This document shows, in pieces, positions 39,371 through 49,251 of a DNA stretch of 64,000 nt; position 1 is the stretch's first letter; each line of letters begins with the position of its first letter. The notes below the pieces were generated by a model, which had not been told where the DNA came from, made no database searches, and saw only the letters and a list, made by a program, of their open reading frames with translations. The translations under genes and the position numbers were made by a program. The DNA lies in contig JAQNBH010000010.1 in assembly GCA_028752905.1 (NCBI GenBank), forward strand, positions 28,061,881-28,125,880, given 5' to 3'. The DNA is from Cladorhizidae sp. MBARI D1340-BT2 (taxonomy: Eukaryota > Porifera > Demospongiae > Poecilosclerida > Cladorhizidae).

Positions 39371-40209
39371 ATCCAAGTTTTGGTGAAGCTAGAAAAAGTA
39401 ATCATTTATTGTGTGTGAGGGATCTACTATTTTATTGGGAGCTATTTATAATTAGCTAGGTCAGGACCTGATCTAGTCTGATTCAAAAGGGATGTAAATT
39501 TTCCATTTATAAAAGTGACTCATGGGTTTAGAGTGTTGATTAAAATGTAATTTGTGAATATCTTTGTTAATATTATGACATGGGTGGCTCCAACGGTCTG
39601 GTTGGTCCAGTTTTGGCTTAAATTTATGAGTGTGTTTAATAATGAGGCAGATGCGTATTTTGTGCAGCTACAAACAGCATAGTTAACGATTTCTTGCAGA
39701 GTCACAAGTGAATTGGATCGTGTTCACAAGAACGACTGAACAATTTGATGATTCTGATGAAGTCTAGAACATCTAGTTTTAATGTCGACAGAGTAAAAAT
39801 TCAAGTTGATTATTGGGAAGGTCATTTGTAACTTGATGATAGTACATATCACAAGGACACAGACAAACTTACCGCATTTTCTCCTTTAGACATTGCACCA
39901 TTTAATATCCCGAAACCGACAATTAGAATACACAGCTAGGCAACTCATGAAATGAATATAGAATGCACTCTTTCTAATGGAGGAGATGCGGTAATTTATT
40001 TGATGCTATTGCAATGACCTAGTGGGATGAATGTTGGACACAAAACTTCTTCTTAATAGTACACACCCTCCAGGTAGATTTGGACTATGCAGGTATAGGC
40101 CAACAGCAAATACAACACACATGGGAGGGTCAGTGATAACCAGGCATATACAGTTACACCCAATAAAACTCATGAGAAAATAAAGATAAAAACAAAGTGT
40201 CAAGCTTAC

Positions 40210-40503
40210 TTCGAATCTGAACATTGATGGATTTATTTGCAGAGCCAACGTTGTTGGTGGCCACACATGTGAATGTGCCAACAGTATCCCTAGATAAATT
40301 CACCCACTGCAGTGTAGAAGTGACACTAGATGTATCATTGGTGGTAGTGATGGTTATCGAGTCATTGCTGCTGCTGAGAGGTAGTTCATTATGTTTCCAC
40401 TCCACTGATGGGATAGGTAATCCCTCAAAGCAACACTTCTGAGTCAAGGTGCTGTTTATGTCAATAAATTCTTGGAAACTGGTAGCAGTCACATTAGGTG
40501 CAA
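40210..40503 (-). CDS. Ig exon 16 (oldest array member)
   Basis: 294 bp (98 residues), phase 1-1, donor A|GTAAGC, acceptor ...CACTATTTTAG. Keeps Cys in QKCCFEG, Trp in VEWKHNE and Cys in GTFTCVATN, with an extra Cys next to the first. It is the most divergent copy and first in transcription order. The 5' neighbour sequence still translates as VVLFSLLTILVAPNV without a stop for more than 100 bases, but I saw no in-frame ATG. Confidence 0.85.
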
Positions 40504-41172
40504 CTAAAATAGTGAGAAGGGAGAATAAAACCACTCTAAAGCTATTGTAGTTGTGCTTGTTGTTTTGTAGTTCAAGGACAAGAGCACATGCATATACTAT
40601 GCATGTGTAGTGTGACAACCTTCAACAAACTAGAGTTAACCATCAAAACTTTGTGTTTAAAATATTTATATGAAAATATTTCATCTTTTTAAGGACTAAA
40701 ATAATTTTTTGCAGGCTCACTATATAACCCCGTGACAATATGCAATTGACATCTGAAGGGAAAGCAGCTGAAAAGCTCAAACTCTGAAGACAAGAGATGC
40801 ATACACATTAATATCATTTTCAACTCGCCTTTTATCCATTTTCTTGCTATAGTATGTATGTGCCTTAAGGTCATTAGTAGATATATCCATGCAAGTAAAT
40901 GATGATAGCATATATTTACACAACAAGAGGAGTTGTGGTAACTATAGTAAAATGCATTTGGCTCGCGTGATCAATTTTATATAAAGTTGCTTTTAGAGAG
41001 GCCCCATTTTTATTCAACTCAATGGGAATATTATAGTTGTTGGCCGCATGTCAAAGTTTCGGAGCAGTGAATGCTATAGACTATTTTTCTATATATGTGA
41101 CTATGCAATGGGGTAATTCATAGCTTAGGGTAGTGGTGATTAGCTCAAGTGTGCCATTAATGATCCTTCTGT

Positions 41173-42094
41173 TTAACCCTCTCACCGGCATAAGCGCCTG
41201 TAGGCGCGAAATGGTATTACCGGTACTAAATAAATAATAAAAATTAACCATTCAACTAAAAAATTAAATAAACATATTTTTGCATACCTAAAGCTTTGCT
41301 CTATGATTATTTAAAATATAACGTATGTATAACGTAGGTAACCATGAAAAACGTGATGTCAAACTTCACTTCCGGTTTTGGAATATAGATGTCGGTTCGA
41401 TATAATCGAGATGAAGTTATCGGTCAGCTTTTTTATGATGATTTTGGCCTCTCCAAGAGTGATAACTCTTTGAGAAGATAAAGAAAATACCCCTGGAAGC
41501 CACGAGTTTGACGTAAATGAGCTAGCAGCTCTGACAAGATCTATCATTGGTAGCCCTAGCCCTTGCCCACCTGCTGCTACCTCTCTTGCTGGTATGCATG
41601 TAACATAATCTAGTAATGTAAAGGTATAATAAGATTTATTCTGATATATTTAGGTTCTTCAAACATCTCTCCTTCTGACTCTAATGAGTCAGTGATGCAA
41701 GTACCCCTTCCTATTCATCTCCATGTTATGATATTCACAGTTATGTGGTTGTTGTCAGCTTCATATAATGATATTCATAATTATATGTTTGCCAAAAATA
41801 TATTCTTCGATTGTCACTTAGTAACCTGTCACTCAATGAGCAATAGTAAACTGTTGAACATTCTTAGTGGACATAATAATGAAAGCTAGAAACAGTTCCC
41901 GTTTCTTATAATGAGATTCACGATGTTGTGGTTTATTGCTAGGCCACCAAATTTTGTTACAATATTCATCTACTCATTAGCTATCACCTGATATATGGTT
42001 GCTAGGTACTTTACATCGTGCATCTTTAAATATAATATATATTAAGAAAATCATTCATTTTGAGAATCTGTAAAGTTACCGGTGAGAGGGTTAA
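41173..42094 (+). mobile_element. piggyBac-type non-autonomous element, copy 1
   Basis: Bounded by TTAA (41,173-41,176 and 42,091-42,094). Terminal inverted repeat CCCTCTCACCGG at the left, and CCGGTGAGAGGG at the right, perfect over 12 bp. Just inside the left end is the palindrome GCGCCTGTAGGCGC. TTAA target sites with CCC-starting ends are diagnostic of piggyBac. The body is about 914 bp, too short for a transposase. It keeps a remnant of the N-terminal coding region, so it is an internal-deletion derivative. Confidence 0.85.
41389..41740 (+). pseudogene. piggyBac transposase N-terminal remnant
   Basis: The ATG at 41,389 opens a frame starting MSVRYNRDEVIGQLFYDDFG, followed by an acidic/Ser stretch and a stop near 41,480. 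A shifted frame continues with FDVNELAALTRSIIGSPSP up to a possible donor at 41,592. A TTTAG acceptor at 41,651-41,653 precedes SNISPSDSNES. The start resembles MAVRLSLDKVISQV...DDFGLSEDES of the element at 57-59 kb. No catalytic core is present. Confidence 0.6.
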
Positions 42095-43024
42095 CCCTCT
42101 CACCTGCATAAGCGCCTGTAGGCGCGAAATGGTATTACCGCTACTAAAAAAATTATAAATAATTAACCATTCAACAAAAAAATGAAATAAATATATTTTC
42201 GCATAGTTAAAGCTTTGCTCTATGAAGTTTTAAAATATAACGTATGTATAATGTAGGTAACCATGAAAAACGTGATGTCAAACATCACTTCTGGTTTGGG
42301 AATATAGATGTCGGTTCGATATAATCGAGATGATGTTATCGGTTGCTTTTTTATGATTTTTCGCCTCTCCAAAGAGTGATAACTCTTGGAAAATACCCCT
42401 GCTTACTTGGGAAGCCATGAGGTTGACGTGATGAGCTAGCAGCTCGACAAAATCTGTCATTGGTAGCCCTAGCCCTTGCCCACCTGCTGCTACCTCTCTT
42501 ACAGGTATGCTGTAACATAATCTAGTAATGTAAAAGGTATAATAAGATTTATTCTGATATATTTAGGTCCTTCAAACATCTCTCCTTCTGACTCTAATGA
42601 GTCAGTGATATAAGTACCCCTTCTTATTCAGCTCCATGTTATGATATTCACAGTTATGTGGTTGTTAGCTTCATATAATGATATTCATAATTATATGTTT
42701 GCCCAAAATATATTCTTCTATTGTCAGTTACTATTGTCAGTTACTAACCTGTCACCCAATGAGCAATAGTAAACTGTTGAAAATTCTTAGTGGACATAAT
42801 AATGAAAGCTAGAAACAGTTCCTGTTTCTTATAAATTAGATTCACGATGTTGTGGTTTATTGCTAGGCCACCAATTTTTGTTACAATATTCATCCACTCA
42901 TTACCTATCACCTGATATATGGTTGCTAGGTACTTTACATCATGCATCTTTAAATATAATATATATTAAGAAAATCATTAATTTTGAGAAAAAACCCCTC
43001 TAAAGTTACCTGTGAGAGGGTTAA
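42091..43024 (+). mobile_element. piggyBac-type non-autonomous element, copy 2
   Basis: Second copy of the same family, starting at the very TTAA that ends copy 1 and closing with TTAA at 43,021-43,024. Left end CCCTCTCACCTG, right end CAGGTGAGAGGG by complement (CCTGTGAGAGGG as written). The GCGCCTGTAGGCGC palindrome is kept. About 926 bp and very similar to copy 1 throughout, with scattered indels. The N-terminal remnant begins at the ATG at 42,308 and is frameshifted earlier than in copy 1. Confidence 0.85.
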
Positions 43025-43720
43025 AGAGGGATTGCTACATACTAGTGGTGAGAATGAAGGTGTTATTACGGGATAGACATCAAGGAAAAATGTCAAAGAT
43101 GGAGAGTCAAGTCTTCTTTATCCACCTGGTGTGCAGTATATAGAACATCTGGCTGCAAAGGGATTTACCCAGTTTCCCCTGCACGCGGAGGGGAATCACC
43201 CGTTTTTGAAATCACCTGATATTTAATTGGTTTTGTTTTGTATTTTTTAGGCTGAGCATACGAGTGATATTCTGACTATCTCCTAACTTTCTACCCAACA
43301 CCAGGCTAGAAGAACCTTTTGAGATGGCAAGACAAGTGAAGCTAGACTCCAAGTAAGTATTATTATGTGATGAGCTAACTAGTTTGTTAGGTAGTTGTAT
43401 AGTTGTATGTATTAGCCCTAGCCCTAAAATAATTATAAGATATATCATGGTAAAAACATGGTAAAAGATATATCGTGGTAAAAACAAAAACTATATATTT
43501 TCAAAACTATAATTATAAGGAATTATAATGTGCAGTTCACCAGCCACATGCACAGTTCATTATAAGTTTCATTATAAGTTTCATTATCATGTAGCTATCT
43601 ACTCCACTCATAGAGAATAGTACAAATAGAACTACTGTGATATTTTACCATATCGCGTACTTGTTATTACGTACCCGATATGCGCATGCTCAGTAAAGAT
43701 TTGCGCATCCTCAGTCCCAT
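43025..43720 (+). other. Unassigned stretch with a short coding-like fragment
   Basis: On the plus strand an open stretch of about 40 codons ends at 43,225 and includes YPPGVQYIEHLAAKGFTQFP. It has one stop further upstream and then reads back to the end of the transposon. It looks like decayed coding DNA, but I do not recognise the family. A TTTTTTAG at 43,243-43,250 and an AAGTAAGT at 43,351-43,358 could bound a small exon. Nothing else was seen. Confidence 0.25.
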
Positions 43721-43863
43721 GATAAATACATTATTAAATTGATAAGGTTGAAATATCACTCGTCTGATTGGCCGGTATTTTCACTCGTGCCTGCGGCACT
43801 CGTGGAAATACTAACCACAGACTCGTGATATTTCCCCGTATCAATGTAATAATGTATATTTAA
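43721..43863. repeat. Fold-back (hairpin) element
   Basis: The left arm, from GATAAATACATTATTAAATTG, pairs with the right arm ending CAATGTAATAATGTATATTTA. Inner parts also pair: GAAATATCAC with GTGATATTTC, and CTCGTGCC with GGCACTCG around a TGC centre. Arms of about 70 bp with a few mismatches make nearly the whole segment a single hairpin, typical of a miniature inverted-repeat element. Confidence 0.7.
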
Positions 43864-43959
43864 CACATTCGACACCTTTTGACCGCTCGCATAATTAAAA
43901 ACGCGCACGATTTTTTCGACCCTTGGAGGCTTATATTGGGATTGATCCGCTAGCTGTAG

Positions 43960-44460
43960 GTCATCTTATAGCTAGCGCTCGAAGTAGGCAGTTGTAGATC
44001 ATATTTATATAGCTTAGCTAATAATTATTATTAGTAAAGTAAATAATTGTAGGTCATCTTTGGGTAGCGCAAAGTATCTAGCTCTCGAGGTTTAGTAGTT
44101 TAGGCCATCTTTATAGCTAGCCAAGTAGCTAGCGCTTCATGTGTATAGGCAGTTTTAGCTGATCTTTATAGCTAGCAAATTGGCTAGCGTTTGAAGTTGG
44201 CAGTTTTAGATGATCATTATAGCTAGCAAATTAGATGGCGCTTGAAGTGTATAGGCTGATCTTTATAGATAGCTAGTGCTTAAAGTTGGCAGTTTTAGAT
44301 AGCCAAGTAGCTAGCGCTTGAAGTGTATAGGCAGTTTGAGCTGATCTTTATGGCTGGCAAATTAGCTAGAGCTTGAAGTTGGCAGTTTTAGTTGATCATT
44401 ATACCAAATTAGCTAGCGCTTGAAGAAGGCAGTTGTAGCTGATACATAGCTAGCATTGGA
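43960..44460. repeat. Degenerate ~60-bp tandem repeat in element A
   Basis: Irregular repeats built from TAGCTAGCAAATTAGCTAGC, GCTTGAAGTTGGCAGTTTTAG and TGATCTTTATAGCTAG, at least six partial copies. They lie between the transposase 3' side and the element's left end, as in element B. Confidence 0.75.
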
Positions 44461-44473
44461 GGTAGCTAGTAGA

Positions 44474-45450
44474 CTACCAAGCAAACGAAGTTGTTCTATA
44501 GCTAGTGCTAGTATATTCAGCTTTAGATGATCTACCAACTGTGCTATCATCATGGATAGTACTCAGAATGGTCACAGCTCTCTTGTCCATCCATTTCAAG
44601 GCATGGACACCATTTGTACTTACAGACTCTTTTTCATTTTGTCTTTGGCCTTGATACATGCAGGTACCCCCCCCCCTGTTCACCCGAACTGTACCAAATG
44701 CACCAAAGCCACTACTTTTTAAGAGTGAGTACAAGTGTATATATCATATTATTGTGGTGCAAGGTGTCTATACAAGTGGCATCCCATACGAGAATATGAT
44801 CATCCTCCAGGGGACAATGAAAGCCCCATCATGTGTATACTAAAGTCTCCTCACCTACATACAGCTTCCAACTATAGGTATATCCTCTAGAGCTGTGTGC
44901 CAGGACATAAGCTTTCGTACCCCACTTTTGGGCTTCATGGACAAGTACTGGATGAACCAGACCCTCCCCTTGAATCCAATTTATTCATCGACAGCAATTT
45001 CTCTTCCAAGCTGGTATGATTGTCCACGCTCATGGCTATAATGAGGGCAATGAACCTCTTTATCTCGCTAACTGTGCCAAGCTTTCCAATCTCTCATTCT
45101 AGATTGAGGAGGTAGGTCTTGATTCGAAGCCATAAATTGGTCTGCTTACAAATTTGTTTCCTCCACAATTCTCCTTAGGATAGTGTCATCGAGAAAAAGC
45201 TGAGCAAAGTCAACGGGCGCTTTTCCTTCCATATCAACTGTGCAACCAGATGTCTGACTGAATGAGATATCACCACTGGAGCTGATGGCACTGGAGCTGC
45301 TTGAACTGGAGCTGCTTGAACTTTCACTGGAGCTACTCCTACAACCTACTTCATCATTACACTATCCACAACATCTTCACCATCCTCAACACCTTCAATA
45401 TATCCACCAAAATCATCATCACTGTCATCTCTTTCTAACATACACAGCAC
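44474..45450 (-). pseudogene. piggyBac transposase, broken (element A)
   Basis: Order on the minus strand: an acidic N-terminus (DDSDDDFGGYIEG), an Ala/Pro/Val repeat tract, FAQLFLDDTILRRIVEETN, a stop, ADQFMASNQDLPPQSRMRDW, then further frames with IKRFIALIIAMSV-like and KSGVRKLMSWH-like blocks, and finally WMDKRAVTILSTIHDDSTVG. This order is that of piggyBac/PGBD transposases. The last block matches the W-x-D-K-R-x-V...STIHD region near the third catalytic Asp. Several stops and frameshifts rule out function. The zinc-binding C-terminus was not found. Confidence 0.75.
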
Positions 45451-46386
45451 TTCAGCTCTATTAGCTCTATTATAATAATTATCTATCCATCACTTGTTTC
45501 AGCACAATACTCTATCAAGCATCTAAAGTGAAGGTACCAATGCTTTGTCCAAAGATAGACCAGGTAAGTACAAGTGAATTAAACACCTTGAGCAGCTGTA
45601 CCAATAAGCAGACAATAAGCAGATGCTTCGTGAGTGGCTGTATCAATAAGCAGCATCTTGCTATGAGTCAATAAAGCATTAGTCCTTTGTATGAGTCAAT
45701 TTTGTTGGACATATATATGTCCACCGCAGTCGGTCAAAGAGTTAAGCCAACTTTTACTTTTTGTAGGTTAGTAAAATTACAATCAACAACGAAAAATTCC
45801 ATGTTTATGGTAAAAGTTTACTAAAGTAATAAATGTAGAAAATTAGCACTCATTCATGAGGTGAGTACAGTAAGTCACTTTCAAGAGTCACATGACTGGC
45901 CTTAGTATATAGCACTGTTGAACTGAACAATCTGCATATTTTTGTATAGGTGTTGTACCACAATGGAACAGTTCACATTTTTGGTTTGTAATTAGGTCTC
46001 ACATATTTCCTTTGGTTACTCGTAATATCCATGCATAGATTTGTATGATGTATCTAGGATGTGTTGTATCCAGGATGTGTTGTATCCTGGATGCAGGGGC
46101 CCTTAACCCTTAGACCGCTTTAGCTGTTATTGTTAAAAATACCCCTGACGCCGTGGCTGTTTCCTCCCCAATAACCGCCGTTTTTTAATTAATCAAAAAA
46201 CCACCGATTTTTAATCAACGCCTTTTTTTGTCGGTCGGCTGATTTATCACCAGATCTAGGCAGGATGCAAGTCGATCATTACCATTTACAGAACACGAAG
46301 GTAAACCGCCCTAAAGAAGTAAAGCTTCTCCAAAGTAAGTTGAGTACATGTACTTTGATATTAGTTATTGGGTCAGTTTAGCTTGT

Positions 46387-47100
46387 GTATAGGCTTCTGC
46401 CAACTAGCTAGCTAGCAATGGAGAATTAGCGCTATCTCTGGGATGAACTAAAGGTTCCTAGTTACAGATACTGTGTAGTGTAGATAGCTATGCTAAGCTA
46501 GACACGCTAATTATAGGCTTCTGCCAACTAGCTAGATAGCTATGGAGTATTAGCGCTATCTCTGGGATGAACTAAAGTGTTCCTAGTTACAGATACTGTT
46601 TAGTGTAGATAGCTATGCTAAGCTAGACACGCTAATTATAGGCTTCTGCCAACTAGCTAGATAGCTATGGAGTATTAGCGATATCTCTGGGATGAACTAA
46701 AGGTTCCTAGTTACAGATACTGTGTAGTGTAGATAGCTATGCTAAGCTAGACACGCTAATTATAGGCTTCTACCAACTAGCTAGATAGCTATGGAGTATT
46801 AGCGCTATCTCTGGGATGAACTAAAGGTTCCTAGTTACAGATGCTGTGTAGTGTAGATAGCTAAGCTAGACACAATAAGCGCTGGCCATATGTTAGCTCC
46901 TTCTAGTATTTAGAACTGTTGTACAGAGATAGAAACACTAGCTTGTCTATAGGTTTCTGGCATCTAGCTAGCTAGCTATGGAATATTAGCGCTATCTCTG
47001 ACATAAACAAAGGGTTCCTAGCTACAGCTGCTGTGTAGTGTAGATAGCTACGCTAAGCTAGCTACGCTAAGCTAGATACGCTAAGCTAGATACACTAAGG
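46387..47100. repeat. 124-bp tandem repeat in element B
   Basis: Four copies of a 124-125 bp unit beginning TATAGGCTTCTGCC at 46,388, 46,512, 46,637 and 46,761. A truncated, diverged fifth copy follows from about 46,951. Each has TAGCGCTATCTCTG and GTGTAGTGTAGATAGCTA. Copies are nearly identical. The block fills the place where the transposase core would be. Confidence 0.9.
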
Positions 47101-47256
47101 GCTGGCTGTCTGTTAGCTCCTCTGGTCTGTTTTACGTAGAGAGAAACACTAAGCGCTGGCATTTTCTTATCTCCTACTGATATTTTGTGCTCTAGCACTG
47201 CTAAATACCAGCAGGAGCTATATAGGAAAATGCCAGATCATAGTTTAGCTCATGAA

Positions 47257-47626
47257 CTAACCTATCATTATTACTTCATTGTATACTTTGTGGATATCAT
47301 TATAGTGATGAAGATATAGTCTGATTAGACTGCTGGAGCTGGAAGAGGTCTGGCTGACAGTTGCACTGCTGGAACTGGAAGAGATACTGCTAGCGGCACT
47401 ACAAACCCTAACACAACCAACACCACCCTCCACCAACACCACCACTATCAACACCACCATCCACAGCACCAATAGCATCATCGTCACTACCACTATAACC
47501 TTCTTCATCATATCCATCAAAATCTTCATCACTGTCTTCAGCATCTAATAAGAGAGAAAGAATCCCAATGTTTTGAGTTGTGTTTTGTCTTGTTGAACGA
47601 GATCTAAGAAACTGATTGTAACTCAA
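47257..47626 (-). pseudogene. piggyBac transposase N-terminal fragment (element B)
   Basis: One frame reads AEDSDEDFDGYDEEGYSGSD, then Asp/Gly-rich sequence. It continues in another frame with runs of Ser and CTCTTCCAGCTCCAGCAG-type repeats. The acidic SDEDFDGY block matches DSDDDFGGY of element A, which is the basis for the call. No core domain follows. Asp/Gly/Ser low complexity alone would not be convincing. Confidence 0.5.
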
Positions 47627-47639
47627 GGCATGCTAGTTT

Positions 47640-48136
47640 GAATGTGTTAACTACCACCAACTCAAACCATATTAATAGCCACAGAATGAGACATTAAAAC
47701 TTTGAACGCATAGTATAGCACTAATCTTGTAGGTGTCATGGCTAATCAAGTTCTAGTGCATTATTCGTTGTTGTTCTAGTAAATGGGCATCAAGCATAAG
47801 AGCTAGATATACCAAAGGGAATTCTCAAGAGTAGCTTCTAGCTTTTGTTTCACTAAAACATTTTACTAGATAACAACACTCCTAGGTAACTAGCTCAGTA
47901 AGCACTATATATTAGTAGCTAGTCCTTATAAGCTTCTTATAACTAGTATAGCTACTTACCAGGAGACTTCTCAGACCTCACTCAAAAGTACACTTGTAGA
48001 TCTGGATGACTAATCATATCAACACAGGAGTGAGTCTCTTTCAGGCAGGAATCAATTCATTTTAATTCTAAGTTAACTTGAAAACTGCTTCCATGCGAGT
48101 GCTAAATACCTAAATTAGAGCTAGGTGTTCAAAGAG
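47640..48136. other. 5' non-coding part of element B
   Basis: AT-rich sequence between the transposase fragment and the right terminal repeat. No gene or strong repeat seen. Confidence 0.4.
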
Positions 48137-48525
48137 TTAATATGCAACATCAGAACAACAAAAACAACTCACGACACATGGATCACACAGCATACTCACA
48201 CATTTGTATTAGTGACACACATGCATACAAACATAGATATGTGTGCATTTGTGCAATATGTGTGTGATTACATTGCATCGGTTTGAAATAAGTACTCAAG
48301 CAATGTTCAGGTCATGTAAGACATGCACTACAATTATTAATACAATCAACACAATCTGTAACACAATTAAACAATCTGCTACTCAATTATCTCATGAAAA
48401 CCACCACATTGTGTGAATAGAAATGAATGAACTGACTTGCAATACTTGCAAGTCCAATAACTTGGCCACATTATGTGTTAGTATCAGCAACACTTTACTA
48501 CTACACTTATACTTTTACAACTTAC

Positions 48526-48798
48526 AATGAACTACAAGAGTAAAGGAGCGAGTTGGAATTTCCACTGGAACTGTTGTATCCACTAGAAGTACACCACATT
48601 TATATAGTCCAGCCTGACTCCTCGAAATGTTATCAAGCTGTAAAATACCTCCGCTTCCAACTGACATATTTGCATCTTTAACCCAAATAGTATCCCCCAG
48701 AAATGGTGCAACATTTCTATTAATACAACTAACTCGAAGAGTGCCACCTTCCACATAAAAGTCTGCAACCTCTCCTGTGAGATCAAGTTGAATTGGGT
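48526..48798 (-). CDS. Ig-like exon upstream of the array
   Basis: 273 bp (91 residues), phase 1-1. Acceptor ...CTCTTACCAAAG at 48,799-48,800, donor T|GTAAGT at 48,520-48,525. Order: IQLDLTGEVADFYVEGGT, LRVSCINRN with the first Cys, TIWVKDAN with the core Trp, LQLDNISRSQAGLYKCGV with the second Cys, then SFTLVVH. The L-x-L-D-N...S-x-A-G-x-Y-x-C signature is a classic Ig F-strand. It is not closely related to the array exons. The phase would allow direct splicing to exon 16 across the transposon cluster (about 8.0 kb). Confidence 0.85.
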
Positions 48799-48933
48799 CT
48801 TTGGTAAGAGAGAGAGAGAGGAGGAGAGTAATGGGAAAGATGTGCATATCAAGATTAGTGAGTGTGGGGATAAAGGGAAAGAGAGATAAATAATGCTCAC
48901 ATAAGGAGACCAAAATCAATACACATTCCTTAC

Positions 48934-49251
48934 TTAGAGTTGTCACCATCCTTGTGAATCGACCAGCCATTGTATCCATACATTCGAAAGTATTCGCTCT
49001 GCCATCCACTAACAGAGGCAAACTGGTAAAGTTGGTCACAAACAGTTGGTTTGTTGTTTGTGTGATGTCATCGTTCAGAGGGATTAGAGTCGGATTAGGG
49101 GACAGAGGCAATATAATTGCGAACATCATGGCTGTGCTGACCAGCATATTGTTCCCGTTTAAACAGGTGAAGCATGTGGGGACAATAGTTGTGTTCACCA
49201 TGGCAACAGTGGTGTAGCTACCTCCTATTATTACTTCCTGACGACACTTGC
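48934..49251 (-). CDS. Extracellular Cys-containing exon, possible degenerate Ig
   Basis: 318 bp (106 residues), phase 1-1. Acceptor ...TATACCCTCAG, donor A|GTAAGG at 48,928-48,933. It has four Cys (KCRQE, TCFTCLNGN, FECMD) and sequons NTT and NFT, so it is probably extracellular. Spacing of TCFTC and FEC is like an Ig domain, but no core Trp is seen, so the fold is uncertain. It lies 135 bp from the Ig-like exon, with which it would splice in frame. Confidence 0.65.

Larger units (their letters stand above)
43875..45740 (-). mobile_element. Decayed piggyBac element A
   Basis: The right (5') end is clear: read on the minus strand, TTAA followed by CTCTTTGACCGACTGCGG, then the hairpin GGACATATATATGTCC. 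The left end is eroded: CCTTTTGACCGCTCGC at 43,875 resembles CCCTTAGACCGCTTTAG of element B, but no adjacent TTAA survives there. Between the ends are a broken transposase and a satellite-like repeat block. Confidence 0.6.
46103..48140 (-). mobile_element. piggyBac-type element B (~2.04 kb)
   Basis: TTAA at 46,103-46,106 followed by CCCTTAGACCGCTTTAGC. The other end, read on the minus strand, is TTAA (48,137-48,140) followed by CTCTTTGAACACCTAGC. The ends match imperfectly. Inside are a transposase N-terminus and a satellite block, but no catalytic domain, so the element is non-autonomous. Same orientation as element A, 0.4 kb away. Confidence 0.55.

Noticed and set aside
41359..41547. Minus-strand frame in the small piggyBac derivative
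   Set aside because: Antisense of the transposase N-terminal remnant, which has the better match on the plus strand.
48583..48900. Second minus-strand frame inside the Ig-like exon region
   Set aside because: Alternative frame across intron and exon; lacks the Cys-Trp-Cys pattern present in the chosen frame.
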